Shown: positions 26,233-35,547 of the stretch, in pieces | How the letters are laid out: each line of letters opens with the position of its first letter | Numbering within the stretch: the first letter of the stretch is position 1 | From: Shewanella sp. UCD-KL12 | Lineage (GTDB): Bacteria > Pseudomonadota > Gammaproteobacteria > Enterobacterales > Shewanellaceae | Length of the DNA: 64,000 nt | NCBI RefSeq assembly: GCF_001957125.1 | Contig: NZ_MPHJ01000003.1 | Coordinates: forward strand, 248,001 to 312,000 | Reading direction: 5' to 3' | The notes under the pieces: generated by a model | The model's input: the letters and a program-made list of their open reading frames with translations, nothing else | What the model was told of the DNA's origin: nothing | Databases searched by the model: none | Position numbers and translations under genes: made by a program

Positions 26233-27177
26233 ATGAAAAAGTTTGCACTGATAGGAACGGCTGGCTATATCGCACCAAGACACCTAAATGCTATTCGTGA
26301 TACGGGGAATGATCTCGCTGTCGCTATGGATGTTAATGACTCTGTAGGCATTATGGATATGCATTTTCCTGAATCTGAATTCTTTACTGAGTTCGAAGAT
26401 TTCGCTGCCTATATTGAAGATGAAGCGATTAAAGGTAACAAACTAGATTACATCTCTATTTGTTCACCAAATTACTTGCATACTCCACATATGAAATTTG
26501 CTTTGAAAAATGGCATTGATGTTATCTGTGAAAAGCCGATGGTGCTTCATTCTGAAGAGATAGATCTTCTAGCAGGTTACGAAGAGAAGTATGGTGCTAA
26601 GGTTAATACTATCCTGCAACTACGTCTTCATCCTTCGATTCTTGCTCTTAAAGAGAAGGTTGCCAACGCGCCTAAAGATAAGGTTTTCGATGTAGAGCTT
26701 ACCTATATGACTTCTCGTGGTAAGTGGTACCTAAAATCTTGGAAGGGTGATAACGCTAAATCTGGCGGTGTTGCTACTAACGTGGGTGTACATTTCTACG
26801 ACATGCTGCATTTCATCTTCGGTGAGCTAAAGCACAATGAAGTTCACTACCGAGATGAGCAAACTGCTGCAGGTTATTTAGAGTATGCTCAAGCTCGCGT
26901 TAAGTGGTTCCTGTCTATTGACGCCAATAACCTTCCTGATAACGCTGTGCAAGGTGAAAAGAAAACCTACCGTAGTATTATGATTGGTGATGAAGAGTTA
27001 GAGTTTTCAGGTGGGTTCACTGATCTGCATACTCAAAGCTACACTAAAATTTTGAATAATGAAGGTTACGGTCTGGAAGACAATCGCGTCGCGATCGAAA
27101 CTGTTGAAATCATCAGAGAGCAGGCATTGACGCCTAATCCTGACAATTACCATCCATTAATGAGCAAATTGGTTTAA
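26233..27177 (+). CDS. wbpB: WbpB-like UDP-GlcNAcA 3-dehydrogenase
   Basis: 314 residues of the Gfo/Idh/MocA family: N-terminal [19 protein letters not shown] (NAD binding), [16 protein letters not shown], the active-site loop CEKPMVL with catalytic Lys (about residue 100), and [15 protein letters not shown], whose His is conserved. In the Pseudomonas pathway WbpB oxidises C3 of UDP-GlcNAcA, giving the 3-keto sugar that WbpE transaminates; 2-oxoglutarate recycles its NADH. Length (316 in known WbpB) and position agree. Coding sequence follows tviB almost without gap. Confidence 0.9.
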   Translation: MKKFALIGTAGYIAPRHLNAIRDTGNDLAVAMDVNDSVGIMDMHFPESEFFTEFEDFAAYIEDEAIKGNKLDYISICSPNYLHTPHMKFALKNGIDVICEKPMVLHSEEIDLLAGYEEKYGAKVNTILQLRLHPSILALKEKVANAPKDKVFDVELTYMTSRGKWYLKSWKGDNAKSGGVATNVGVHFYDMLHFIFGELKHNEVHYRDEQTAAGYLEYAQARVKWFLSIDANNLPDNAVQGEKKTYRSIMIGDEELEFSGGFTDLHTQSYTKILNNEGYGLEDNRVAIETVEIIREQALTPNPDNYHPLMSKLV

Positions 27178-27203
27178 ACCATTACGCTTCTATCTATATA
27201 GCT

Positions 27204-27230
27204 CTGTAAGCCATGAGACATGGCTTACAG
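27204..27230 (+). promoter_or_regulatory. 12-bp perfect hairpin in front of wbpD
   Basis: CTGTAAGCCATG and CATGGCTTACAG pair without mismatch around an AGA loop. The hairpin ends 17 bases before the likely wbpD start (27248) and just before its GATGAG ribosome-binding sequence. No T-run follows, so it is not a classical terminator. It may set wbpD translation or protect processed mRNA. Confidence 0.7.
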
Positions 27231-27247
27231 CTGAGATGAGTTCCCTT

Positions 27248-27826
27248 ATGAAATATACCAAGCATGAATCTGCCATTATTGATGATGGCGCTCGCATAGG
27301 TGACAACACGCGAGTATGGCACTTTGTTCACATTTGTGGGCAAGCAAGTATTGGTGAAGGCTGCTCATTAGGGCAGAACGTTTTTGTTGGCAACAAAGTT
27401 GAAATTGGCAATAACGTTAAGATTCAAAATAATGTTTCTGTTTATGACAATGTCTATATAGAAGACGATGTTTTTTGCGGTCCTAGCATGGTTTTTACCA
27501 ATGTGTATAACCCACGCTCTTTTATTGAAAGAAAAACAGAGTACAGAGATACACGCATTAAGAAAGGCGCGACTCTAGGCGCCAACTGCACTATTGTTTG
27601 TGGCGTTACTGTCGGTGCTTTCTCATTAGTAGGTGCTGGTGCGGTGATCAATAAAGACGTTCCTGCCTATGCATTAATGGTAGGGGTACCTGCTAAACAG
27701 ATCGGTTGGATCAGCGAGTATGGCGAGCAGCTACCACTTCCTTTGAAGGGAGACGCTGAGTGTGCCTGTGAACATACAGGTGCAAAATATATTCTTAGTA
27801 ATGACATATTAACGAAAGCGAGTTAA
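27248..27826 (+). CDS. wbpD: WbpD-like UDP-2-acetamido-3-amino-uronate N-acetyltransferase
   Basis: 192 residues from the ATG at 27248 ([11 protein letters not shown]), preferred over ATG 27236 because GATGAG stands seven bases upstream and because known WbpD proteins start at this point. The protein is a left-handed beta-helix of hexapeptide repeats: [39 protein letters not shown], then [13 protein letters not shown]. The [17 protein letters not shown] loop and [17 protein letters not shown] are conserved in WbpD/WlbB. It acetylates the 3-amino group with acetyl-CoA, giving UDP-GlcNAc3NAcA. The gene is followed after four bases by its aminotransferase partner. Confidence 0.92.
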   Translation: MKYTKHESAIIDDGARIGDNTRVWHFVHICGQASIGEGCSLGQNVFVGNKVEIGNNVKIQNNVSVYDNVYIEDDVFCGPSMVFTNVYNPRSFIERKTEYRDTRIKKGATLGANCTIVCGVTVGAFSLVGAGAVINKDVPAYALMVGVPAKQIGWISEYGEQLPLPLKGDAECACEHTGAKYILSNDILTKAS

Positions 27827-27830
27827 TCAT

Positions 27831-28916
27831 ATGCAATTTATTGATCTAGCAGCACAATACCAGCATCTTAAGACTCGTATTGATAACAGAATTCAAACTG
27901 TTCTTGACCATGGTAAATATATCATGGGACCAGAGGTCGCGGAGCTTGAGTCTGAACTCGCTAAGTATGTTGGTGTTAAGCACGCTATTACTTGTGCCAA
28001 TGGTACCGATGCTCTGCAGCTGTGCATGATGGTTATGGATATTAAAGAGGGCGATGCTGTTTTCTGTCCTACCTTCACGTTTTTTGCATCAGCTGAAGTG
28101 ATTGCTTTTGCTAATGCAACTCCAGTGTTTGTTGACTCAGATGCTAGCACTTTCAATATTTGTCCTGTAGATCTTGAAAAGCGCATCCAGGCGGTACTTG
28201 AGGAAGGGAAGCTAACTCCTAAAGCGATTATGGCTGTTGATCTGTTTGGCCTTCCTGCGAACTATCCTGAAATCCAAAAGCTAGCTGATAAATATGGTCT
28301 CAAACTGATTGAGGACGCAGCTCAAGGTTTTGGTGGGGAGATAAATGGTCAGCGTGCAGGTAGCTTTGGTGATATAGCGACAACCAGTTTCTTTCCTGCT
28401 AAACCGTTAGGTTGTTATGGTGATGGCGGTGCTGTGTTTACCAATAACGATGAGTATGCCTCTCTGCTTAAATCATTGAGAGTTCATGGTAAAGGCAGTG
28501 ATAAGTATGACAATGTTAGAATAGGTATGAATAGCCGTTTGGATACTATCCAAGCGGCAGTTTTGCTAGAGAAACTGGCTGTTTTTCCTGAAGAGTTGGT
28601 AAGCCGAAATCAGGCTGCAGAGGCATATCAAGCAAAGCTTGCTAGTAAGTTTAACCTGCCACAAGTGCCTGAAGGCTATGTATCATCTTGGGCTCAATAT
28701 ACCTTACTTGATGAGAATCGAGATGCTGTTATGGCTGATTATAAGGCTAAAGGTATACCTACGATGATCTATTATGGCACTTGTATGCATCAGCAAACCG
28801 CATTCAATCATTTAGGTTACCAAGAGGGGGACTTTCCTGTAGCAGAGCAACTCTCAGCTCAGGTGTTTAGTTTGCCTATGCATCCATACCTTGATTCTGA
28901 TTTACATAATATTTAG
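27831..28916 (+). CDS. wbpE: WbpE-like PLP aminotransferase, slightly short at its C-terminus
   Basis: 361 residues of the DegT/DnrJ/EryC1/StrS family. FIDLAAQYQHLK begins the fold, CANGTDALQL and CPTFTFFASAEV bind PLP phosphate, LIEDAAQGFGGE holds the cofactor Asp, and SFFPAKPLGCYGDGGAV carries the Schiff-base Lys (about residue 185). WbpE aminates the 3-keto product of WbpB using glutamate. The protein ends abruptly after LPMHPYLDSDLHNI, where relatives usually run one further helix of 10-15 residues. The TAG stop overlaps the AGGAG ribosome-binding site of the next gene, so the end may have been trimmed at a recombination junction. The active site is complete. Confidence 0.9.
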   Translation: MQFIDLAAQYQHLKTRIDNRIQTVLDHGKYIMGPEVAELESELAKYVGVKHAITCANGTDALQLCMMVMDIKEGDAVFCPTFTFFASAEVIAFANATPVFVDSDASTFNICPVDLEKRIQAVLEEGKLTPKAIMAVDLFGLPANYPEIQKLADKYGLKLIEDAAQGFGGEINGQRAGSFGDIATTSFFPAKPLGCYGDGGAVFTNNDEYASLLKSLRVHGKGSDKYDNVRIGMNSRLDTIQAAVLLEKLAVFPEELVSRNQAAEAYQAKLASKFNLPQVPEGYVSSWAQYTLLDENRDAVMADYKAKGIPTMIYYGTCMHQQTAFNHLGYQEGDFPVAEQLSAQVFSLPMHPYLDSDLHNI

Positions 28917-28925
28917 GAGTTCTAC

Positions 28926-30116
28926 GTGTCTGATATCTTGTCTTTAATAGGCCGAACAAATACGCTTTTTGAAATGGATATTGCTAAGAGGGATGCTGTA
29001 CTTCGTAGAGAAGTTGAAGGGTGTTCTTTTTTAGTGCTTGGCGGAGCTGGCTCTATTGGTCAGGCTGTAACTAAAGAGATTTTTAAGCGTAACCCTAAAA
29101 AGCTTCATGTTGTTGATATCAGTGAAAACAATATGGTTGAGCTGGTGAGAGATATCAGAAGCTCATTTGGCTATATTGAAGGGGATTTTCAAACATTTGC
29201 TCTAGATATTGGCTCCTTAGAGTACGATGCTTTTATTAAGGCTGACGGAAAGTATGATTACGTACTTAACCTGTCTGCATTAAAGCATGTCCGTAGCGAA
29301 AAAGACCCTTTTACCTTAATGCGCATGGTTGACGTTAACGTATTTAATACAGAAAAAACCTTGCTTCAGTCTGCTGAGAAAGGTGTGAAGAAATATTTTT
29401 GTGTTTCGACAGATAAAGCTGCAAATCCTGTCAATATGATGGGAGCATCTAAGCGCATTATGGAGATGTTCCTTATGCGTCGTAGCCACGATATCTCTAT
29501 CTCGACAGCACGATTTGCAAATGTTGCGTTTTCAGATGGTTCTCTATTACACGGGTTCAATCAACGTATTCAAAAAAGACAACCTATCGTTGCACCAAAA
29601 GATATTAAGCGCTATTTTGTGACCCCTCAAGAGTCAGGTCAGCTTTGTTTAATGTCATGTATTTTTGGTGAGAATAGAGACATCTTTTTCCCTAAGTTAA
29701 GTGAGGCTCTACATCTCATCACTTTTGCAGATATCGCAGTTAAGTATCTTGAGCAATTAGGCTATGAACCGCATTTATGTGATTCTGAAGATGAGGCACG
29801 GCAGTTAGCCAAGACCTTACCTGAGCAAGGAAAGTGGCCTTGCTTATTCGTAGACAGTGACACTACCGGTGAGAAAGACTTCGAAGAGTTTTTTACTGAT
29901 AATGAAACTTTGGATATGGAACGTTTTCATAATTTAGGTGTCATTAAGAATGATGCCATTTTTGATGCAGAGCTAGTCGCTTTATTTGAACAAGAAATTG
30001 CGAAGATGAAATCAAACAAAGCATGGAATAAAGAGATGCTTGTAGAGCTTTTCTTCAAAATGATCCCTGATTTCGGGCATAAAGAAACCGGTAAATATCT
30101 CGATAGCAAAATGTAA
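28926..30116 (+). CDS. LegB/FlaA1-like NDP-sugar 4,6-dehydratase
   Basis: 396 residues from GTG 28926 (AGGAG six bases upstream). Extended SDR: FLVLGGAGSIGQAVTKEIF gives the NAD(P)-binding glycine motif, VVDISENNM the cofactor specificity loop, NLSALKHVRSEKDPF and STDKAANPVNMMGASKRIMEM the catalytic SDK/MxxxK region of inverting and retaining 4,6-dehydratases (Met in place of Tyr is normal there). The ~80-residue C-terminal extension resembles LegB (legionaminic acid, acting on NDP-GlcNAc). The product would be a 4-keto-6-deoxy sugar for the aminotransferase 36 bases downstream. No NeuB-type synthase is seen, so the pathway probably stops at an amino-deoxy sugar. Confidence 0.85.
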   Translation: MSDILSLIGRTNTLFEMDIAKRDAVLRREVEGCSFLVLGGAGSIGQAVTKEIFKRNPKKLHVVDISENNMVELVRDIRSSFGYIEGDFQTFALDIGSLEYDAFIKADGKYDYVLNLSALKHVRSEKDPFTLMRMVDVNVFNTEKTLLQSAEKGVKKYFCVSTDKAANPVNMMGASKRIMEMFLMRRSHDISISTARFANVAFSDGSLLHGFNQRIQKRQPIVAPKDIKRYFVTPQESGQLCLMSCIFGENRDIFFPKLSEALHLITFADIAVKYLEQLGYEPHLCDSEDEARQLAKTLPEQGKWPCLFVDSDTTGEKDFEEFFTDNETLDMERFHNLGVIKNDAIFDAELVALFEQEIAKMKSNKAWNKEMLVELFFKMIPDFGHKETGKYLDSKM

Positions 30117-30152
30117 TGCTATGAAAACCATCTAACTGTTTAGGCAATAATA

Positions 30153-31295
30153 ATGAGTTTTAAAATACCTCTATTTGATCTGAATTTCGGCAAGGAAGAA
30201 ACCGCTGCCGTAGTTGCTACCCTAGAAAGTAAATGGCTTTCTATGGGACCACAATGTGTTGAGCTTGAAGAAAAGTTTGCAGCGATGTGTGGCAGTAAAC
30301 GTGGAGTTACAGTCACTAACTGTACCGCTGCACTTCACCTTGCTTTAATGGCCATGGATATCAAAGAGGGTGATGAAGTCATTGTACCTTCACTGACTTT
30401 TGTCGCAACGGCTAATTGTGTCAGGTACGTTGGTGCTACGCCTGTGTTTGCAGATATAACAAGCTTAGATGATTTAACGATTAGTGTAGATGATATAGCT
30501 AATAAAATTACACCAAATACCAAAGCTATAATTCCTATGCATTTTGCAGGATATCCTGCTGATATGGATAGAATAATGGCTCTTGCTAAAAAGCATAATT
30601 TGAAAGTAATTGAAGATGCTTGTCATGGACCACTTTCGGAATATAAAGGTCGAAAATTAGGTAGTATAGGAGATGTGGGGTGTTTTAGTTTTTTCTCTAA
30701 TAAAAATATCAGTACAGGCGAAGGTGGAATGCTTATCACTGATAATGATGAGATTGCTGACAGAATAAAGCTTCTTCGTTCACATGGCATGACAACAATG
30801 TCTTACCAAAGGGCTGCTGGACATGCGACCACTTATGATGTTGTAGATTCAGGTTATAACTATAGAATGGATGACCTAAGAGCTTCTATTGGACTTGTAC
30901 AGATTGGTAAGTTACAAGCAGACTTAGAAAGTAGAGCAAAAGTCCGTTCATGGTATTTAGAAGAACTAAAAGCAATACCCGGTATCGTTATACCTTTTCA
31001 AAACTGTACTGAATTTTCATCTAACTATGTCATGCCTGTCATCCTCAAAGAGTCTACAGCGGAAAAGAGAGATACTTTACGAGATGCTTTACATTCTGCA
31101 GGGGTTCAAACCAGTGTTCATTATCCTGCTGTGCATCGTTTCTCAGTCTTTGAAAGGTTTAATAGTCAAGATCTTACTTTAACTGAGTATGTTGGTGATA
31201 ACGAGATCACTTTACCTATGTATGCAGCTATAACTCGTGAAAATGTTCGTTATATTGCCAAGGCTTTGAGAGAAGGACTGAACAGTGGTGAATAA
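30153..31295 (+). CDS. LegC-like sugar aminotransferase (DegT family)
   Basis: 380 residues. PLFDLNFGKEETAAVVATLESKWLSMGP is the start typical of 4-aminotransferases such as PglE and LegC; VTNCTAALHLALMAM, VIVPSLTFVATANCV and VIEDACHGPLSEY bind PLP, and FSFFSNKNISTGEGGML carries the Schiff-base Lys (about residue 187). It should aminate the 4-keto-6-deoxy sugar made by the preceding dehydratase. Its stop lies 10 bases inside the next gene (acetyltransferase), matching a dehydratase-aminotransferase-acetyltransferase cassette. Two DegT-type aminotransferases in one locus serve C3 (WbpE) and C4 positions of different sugars. Confidence 0.88.
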   Translation: MSFKIPLFDLNFGKEETAAVVATLESKWLSMGPQCVELEEKFAAMCGSKRGVTVTNCTAALHLALMAMDIKEGDEVIVPSLTFVATANCVRYVGATPVFADITSLDDLTISVDDIANKITPNTKAIIPMHFAGYPADMDRIMALAKKHNLKVIEDACHGPLSEYKGRKLGSIGDVGCFSFFSNKNISTGEGGMLITDNDEIADRIKLLRSHGMTTMSYQRAAGHATTYDVVDSGYNYRMDDLRASIGLVQIGKLQADLESRAKVRSWYLEELKAIPGIVIPFQNCTEFSSNYVMPVILKESTAEKRDTLRDALHSAGVQTSVHYPAVHRFSVFERFNSQDLTLTEYVGDNEITLPMYAAITRENVRYIAKALREGLNSGE

Positions 31296-31896
31296 CAGTT
31301 TAGTTTTGGTTGGTTACTTTAAAGAGATACATGAGTTAGCGGACCGGATTGGTGTGAAGCTAACAGCTGTTGTTGACCCTTTATATAATGAACCGACTAA
31401 TCAACTAATCAAGTTATATCCTACAGATGAAGATTTTTTAACCAAAGCGAGTGATGAGAGTGTGTTTTTAACTCCTGACTATCCAAAAGTTAGGGATAAA
31501 CTTTACCACTTGTATTCTAAAGCTGGGCACAACCTAGTTACACTTATTTGTCCTACAGCAATGATTTCGCCTACGGCGACAATTAATGAGGCTAGTTGTG
31601 TACAGTCTGGAGCACATTTATCTAGCAATGTCTCTTTAGGAATTGGTGTGAAAATTAACTGTCATGCAAATGTAATGCATGATTGCACTGTTGGCGAATT
31701 TACAACAATTGCACCTAATGCTGTTTTATTAGGTGGAGTGGAAATCGGTCACCGTTCCTACATTGGTGCTAACGCAACTATATTACCAGGCATAACCATA
31801 GGCTCTGATGTTACTGTTGGCGCGGGAAGTGTAGTCACTAAAGACGTCCCTGATGGTTTTGTTGTGTGTGGAAACCCTGCGAGAAAATTACGATGA
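31285..31896 (+). CDS. NeuD/PglD-type sugar O- or N-acetyltransferase
   Basis: 203 residues (GTG start, overlapping the aminotransferase gene by 11 bases; a second GTG follows at once). The N-terminal ~85 residues have a small Rossmann-like sugar-binding part (LVLVGYFKEIHELADRIG), less regular than in PglD. The C-terminal half is a left-handed beta-helix: ISPTATINEASCVQSGAHLS, INCHANVMHDCTVGEFTTIAP (catalytic His) and GANATILPGITIGSDVTVGAG. PglD relatives acetylate the C4 amine of UDP-4-amino-4,6-dideoxy-GlcNAc, so with its two neighbours it would give a bacillosamine-type diacetamido sugar. Confidence 0.85.
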   Translation: MVNNSLVLVGYFKEIHELADRIGVKLTAVVDPLYNEPTNQLIKLYPTDEDFLTKASDESVFLTPDYPKVRDKLYHLYSKAGHNLVTLICPTAMISPTATINEASCVQSGAHLSSNVSLGIGVKINCHANVMHDCTVGEFTTIAPNAVLLGGVEIGHRSYIGANATILPGITIGSDVTVGAGSVVTKDVPDGFVVCGNPARKLR

Positions 31897-32981
31897 CATA
31901 TCAGCAAGTACAAAAAATAAGTATTCAAACAGAATGTACGCTCCTTCAAGCTTTAAAGCTCATGGACGATACAGGACGAAAGCTACTCATATTGAAAAGT
32001 AGCACAGATAACTTCATTAATTTAGTCTCTATTGGTGATATACAGCGTTCTATTATAAAAGGTCATGCGCTGAGTGAGCGACTCGATGAGATTGTAATAG
32101 ATAAGAAAGTTTTTGCGACAACTGATGATTCTCTTGAAAGCATCAAGTCACTTATGACGAGTATACGTGCTGAGTTTATGCCTGTGCTTAATGAGGGTGG
32201 TGAGCTTGACGATGTCATTTTTTGGGATAGTGTTGCCGAAGCTGACGAGTCACATGATAAAGTTAAAAACAACATCCCTGTAGTCGTAATGGCTGGCGGA
32301 AAAGGAACTCGATTAAAGCCTATCTCAAATGTTATCCCTAAGCCTCTTATTCCTATTGGTGAGAGAACCATTTTAGAAGAGATTATGGACCGGTTTGAAA
32401 ATGCTGGCACTGAAAAATTCTACCTGTCAGTCAACTATAAAAAAGAGATGATCAAATATTACTTAGACAGTATTGGTAAGTCCGATTCTATCGAGTACTT
32501 CTCTGAGACTGAGCCTCTAGGGACTGCGGGATCATTAAGCTTGTTAAAAGGAAAAATCAAGAGCACATTTTATGTGACGAATTGTGACATCTTGATAGAC
32601 CAGGACCTTAATGAACTTTATAAGTATCACGCTGATAATAATAATGAGATAACCCTTGTCGCTGCGCTGAAACAGATATCAATTCCTTACGGGACTATGA
32701 CATCCGGCAAGGATGGGCTTCTTGAAAGTATGCAAGAAAAACCTGAACTGTCTTTTAAAATTAATGCTGGTGTGTACATGCTAGAACCGCATCTATTGGA
32801 TGAAATACCAGATGCAAAGTTTTTCCATATTACTGAGTTAATAGAAAATGTACGTGCTAGAGGAGGACGTGTTGGTGTCTTCCCTATCAGTGAAAAATCT
32901 TGGCTGGATATCGGCGAATGGCCAGAATATATAAAAACAGTAAAAAGTATCTCTGAAGATAGAAATTTTCTAGGTTTATAA
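31893..32981 (+). CDS. CBS-domain sugar nucleotidyltransferase (PtmE-like)
   Basis: 362 residues from ATG 31893, which overlaps the preceding stop (ATGA). The first ~125 residues hold two CBS motifs (VSIGDIQRSIIKG; FATTDDSLESIKSLM). From residue ~130 comes a nucleotidyltransferase: VVVMAGGKGTRLKPISNVIPKPLIPIGE is the signature, CDILIDQD the metal site, SWLDIGEWPEYIKTV the end. In Campylobacter PtmE, proteins of this build make GDP-GlcN used by the Leg dehydratase, so this gene may provide the NDP-sugar (perhaps GDP-linked) for the LegB/LegC-like pair. Nucleotide and sugar cannot be read from sequence. Confidence 0.87.
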   Translation: MTYQQVQKISIQTECTLLQALKLMDDTGRKLLILKSSTDNFINLVSIGDIQRSIIKGHALSERLDEIVIDKKVFATTDDSLESIKSLMTSIRAEFMPVLNEGGELDDVIFWDSVAEADESHDKVKNNIPVVVMAGGKGTRLKPISNVIPKPLIPIGERTILEEIMDRFENAGTEKFYLSVNYKKEMIKYYLDSIGKSDSIEYFSETEPLGTAGSLSLLKGKIKSTFYVTNCDILIDQDLNELYKYHADNNNEITLVAALKQISIPYGTMTSGKDGLLESMQEKPELSFKINAGVYMLEPHLLDEIPDAKFFHITELIENVRARGGRVGVFPISEKSWLDIGEWPEYIKTVKSISEDRNFLGL

Positions 32982-34111
32982 TGAAATCGAAGCTAATAAT
33001 CGGGAATTTAAACTCTCCCTATCTAAAGGGGCTTGTTGAAAACCTGAAGAAAGATGATCCTAACCTAAGAGTTGATTGTCTTTCAACTTCATACCCTAAA
33101 GTGAAAGCCGAAGGTATTGATAGGGTATACCACAATTACCTAAGTTATATTTGGGTTAAACTTTTCAAAAAATACGGTGGTGGAGCATGGTTTGCTGGCG
33201 TGCTTTGCTGGTTTATTTTGAGAAGGGATCGTATTCACTACGATTCAATTCAACTGCATTATGTTGACTCTTTGCACCTTCTTCCCTTTAAGCTGTATAA
33301 ATTAAGTGCGACAAATGTAAGTTGTGTAACTTGGGGCTCTGATATTTTCAGAAGTCGTAGTGAACCTAAATTACGAAAGATCCTTCTTCAAAGCGATACT
33401 ATCAATGTCACAACACCAGAAATGAAAGCTAAGGTTGCTTCATTAATGGGTGAAGACTCTTTGAATTTAAAGAAAGTTACCAACTTCAAGTTTGGTTTGA
33501 CCCCTCTGAATCTTTTAAAGCAACTGTCTCATGGCAGGTACAGCAGATTAGAAATGGTGAAGATCTTAGGCTTAAATTGCCGAGCTGATATGAAAATTGT
33601 TGTTGTTGGCTCAAATGCATCTATACAACAGCAGCACTTAGAAATAATACACTCACTATCTAACTACTCTTTCGAGGATTGTTTTTTTGTCTTCCCGATG
33701 ACATATTCCGGTAACCCAGAATATGTTGAGAGCGTGAAGGATGCTTTGGTTTCTTCGGGGCTGAATTATCAGGTTCTGACCAGCTATTTAACAGAACAGC
33801 AAAATGCGGTTTTAAGAGTGGTCGCTGATTACTTTATTCAGCTGCAAACTACAGATGCTTTATCTGGTGCAACACAAGAGAGCTTATTTACTAAAACTAA
33901 TGTGATAGTGGGTGAATGGCTACCTTACGGTACTTTTGTTGATGCCGGTATAAGTTACAATACTGTCAGTCATGTCCAAGATATTGGGTCAAAGCTGTCG
34001 ACGCTTTCACAAAGCAATAATCAATCGGTAGAGCATTTAAGCAATAACCGGGATATTATTTGGAAGTTAAGTTCATGGGAGAGTGTGGTCTCGCAGTGGA
34101 AGCAAATATGA
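32981..34111 (+). CDS. Glycosyltransferase resembling WecF (Fuc4NAc transferase, GT56)
   Basis: 376 residues, sharing one base with the stop of the preceding gene. It has a GT-B style layout: an N-terminal domain with YDSIQLHYVDSLHL and CVTWGSDIFRSRSEPK, and a C-terminal domain with KIVVVGSNASIQQQHLEIIHSL and CFFVFPMTYSGNPEYVESVKDAL. These segments resemble WecF-type 4-acetamido-4,6-dideoxy-galactose transferases. Such a specificity would suit the 4-acetamido-4,6-dideoxy sugar predicted from the cassette just upstream. Similarity is judged by motif only, so the family call is moderate. Confidence 0.65.
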   Translation: MKSKLIIGNLNSPYLKGLVENLKKDDPNLRVDCLSTSYPKVKAEGIDRVYHNYLSYIWVKLFKKYGGGAWFAGVLCWFILRRDRIHYDSIQLHYVDSLHLLPFKLYKLSATNVSCVTWGSDIFRSRSEPKLRKILLQSDTINVTTPEMKAKVASLMGEDSLNLKKVTNFKFGLTPLNLLKQLSHGRYSRLEMVKILGLNCRADMKIVVVGSNASIQQQHLEIIHSLSNYSFEDCFFVFPMTYSGNPEYVESVKDALVSSGLNYQVLTSYLTEQQNAVLRVVADYFIQLQTTDALSGATQESLFTKTNVIVGEWLPYGTFVDAGISYNTVSHVQDIGSKLSTLSQSNNQSVEHLSNNRDIIWKLSSWESVVSQWKQI

Positions 34112-34136
34112 TCTGCGTTGGTCGAACTATTTTCTT

Positions 34137-35543
34137 ATGAATTTGAAAAAAATATTATCATTTTCGCTAGGCCCTATTGGCGTAGCTGTGCTTGGTATGG
34201 CTACTTTGCCCTTATTGACCTGGATTTTCCCTCAAGAGGATATAGGGAGAATCTCACTGCTTCACGTTGTTGTGAGTTTCACTATCCTTTTTTGCAGTTT
34301 AGGCTTAGATCAGTCATATGTAAGAGAATACCATCAAAACAACAATAAACCTGGTTTGTTATTGACTATTGTTTTGCCCAGTTTAGTCCTTCTAATAATG
34401 CTGATAACAAGTGTTATATTTGGTGTCAGCAGTCCGTCTGAAACCATATTCGAAATTAAAGACACTAGATTAGATTTGATGTTGTATATCTGTTTATCGG
34501 CCTCTTTCTTTATACGATACTTATCTTTAGTGCTGCGTATGGAAGACCGTGGTTTAGCATTCTCCATGAGCCAGCTGTTACCTAAGCTTGTATTTTTAAT
34601 CATAATTGTAGTTTATGTTGCTTTTCCTCTTAAACTAGACTTCTTTTACCTGATGTTAGCCCAAACAGTTAGTTTGACCTTTGTTTTTTTGTTACTTGTT
34701 TTTTTGACTCGCAAAGAGCTGCTTCTAACATTAAAGCAATCCTATAATTGTTCTGAATTAAAACCGCTATTGGCTTTTGGTTTTCCACTGGCATTCTCTG
34801 GTTTGGCTTTCTGGGGAATTACAGCGCTTGATCGATTTTTTCTTCAACATTACTCCTCGTATACAGAACTTGGATTATATTCGGTTGCAATCAGTTTTGC
34901 TGGGGCTGCGATGCTTCTCAAAACAATTTTTTCTATTCTATGGGCGCCGACAGTCTATAAATGGGTCGCTGATGATGAAGATATGAGCAAAGTAGATGAC
35001 ATGACTGAGCTATTACTCTTTATCGTTGCAATTGCCTTCTGTGTCTTTGGGCTTTTTTCATGGCTTGTCACATATATATTGCCAGTAGAGTATAATAGCG
35101 TGCAATACCTTATGGTCGCGTGTATTGGGTTTCCATTGTTTTACACATTAGCAGAGACATCAGGTATCGGCATTAATGTGATGAAAAAATCTTTATACAA
35201 TCTATACACTAGCTTGATAGCACTCGTTGCTAATATTGTATTAAATTTTTTACTAATCCCAAGCTATGGTGCTATAGGAGCTGCAGCAGCTACGATTATC
35301 TCATTTTGGCTTTTTTTGTTCTTCCGAACATTCTTTTCGAGAATGCTCTGGAGGGTTTTTCCAGTTAAAAAACTGTATATAGTCACTTTTTGCTGTATGA
35401 CCTTATCCATAATGCACTTATTTTTAACCTATGACCTGAAGATTTACGTCTATGTGGCTTGGTTAGTATTTTCACTCGTTATCCTCTTTAGTTTTAAATC
35501 AAGTATCATCGAAATTAAAGAAAAAATCAAAAGTATCAGGTAA
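34137..35543 (+). CDS. wzx: Polysaccharide flippase (Wzx/PST family), second copy
   Basis: 468 residues from ATG 34137 (MNLKKILSFSLGPIGVAVLG); an earlier GTG would add 18 residues overlapping the previous gene. About 12-14 hydrophobic helices are present. ISLLHVVVSFTILFCSLGLDQSYVREY is the family N-terminal pattern, TALDRFFLQHYSSYTELGLYSVAISFAGA the mid loop, and LIPSYGAIGAAAATIISFW the C-terminal helix pair. A flippase inside the long operon suggests it handles the repeat unit built there, leaving the flippase at 15596 for another or a replaced unit. The next gene follows after four bases. Confidence 0.88.
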   Translation: MNLKKILSFSLGPIGVAVLGMATLPLLTWIFPQEDIGRISLLHVVVSFTILFCSLGLDQSYVREYHQNNNKPGLLLTIVLPSLVLLIMLITSVIFGVSSPSETIFEIKDTRLDLMLYICLSASFFIRYLSLVLRMEDRGLAFSMSQLLPKLVFLIIIVVYVAFPLKLDFFYLMLAQTVSLTFVFLLLVFLTRKELLLTLKQSYNCSELKPLLAFGFPLAFSGLAFWGITALDRFFLQHYSSYTELGLYSVAISFAGAAMLLKTIFSILWAPTVYKWVADDEDMSKVDDMTELLLFIVAIAFCVFGLFSWLVTYILPVEYNSVQYLMVACIGFPLFYTLAETSGIGINVMKKSLYNLYTSLIALVANIVLNFLLIPSYGAIGAAAATIISFWLFLFFRTFFSRMLWRVFPVKKLYIVTFCCMTLSIMHLFLTYDLKIYVYVAWLVFSLVILFSFKSSIIEIKEKIKSIR

Positions 35544-35547
35544 TTAT

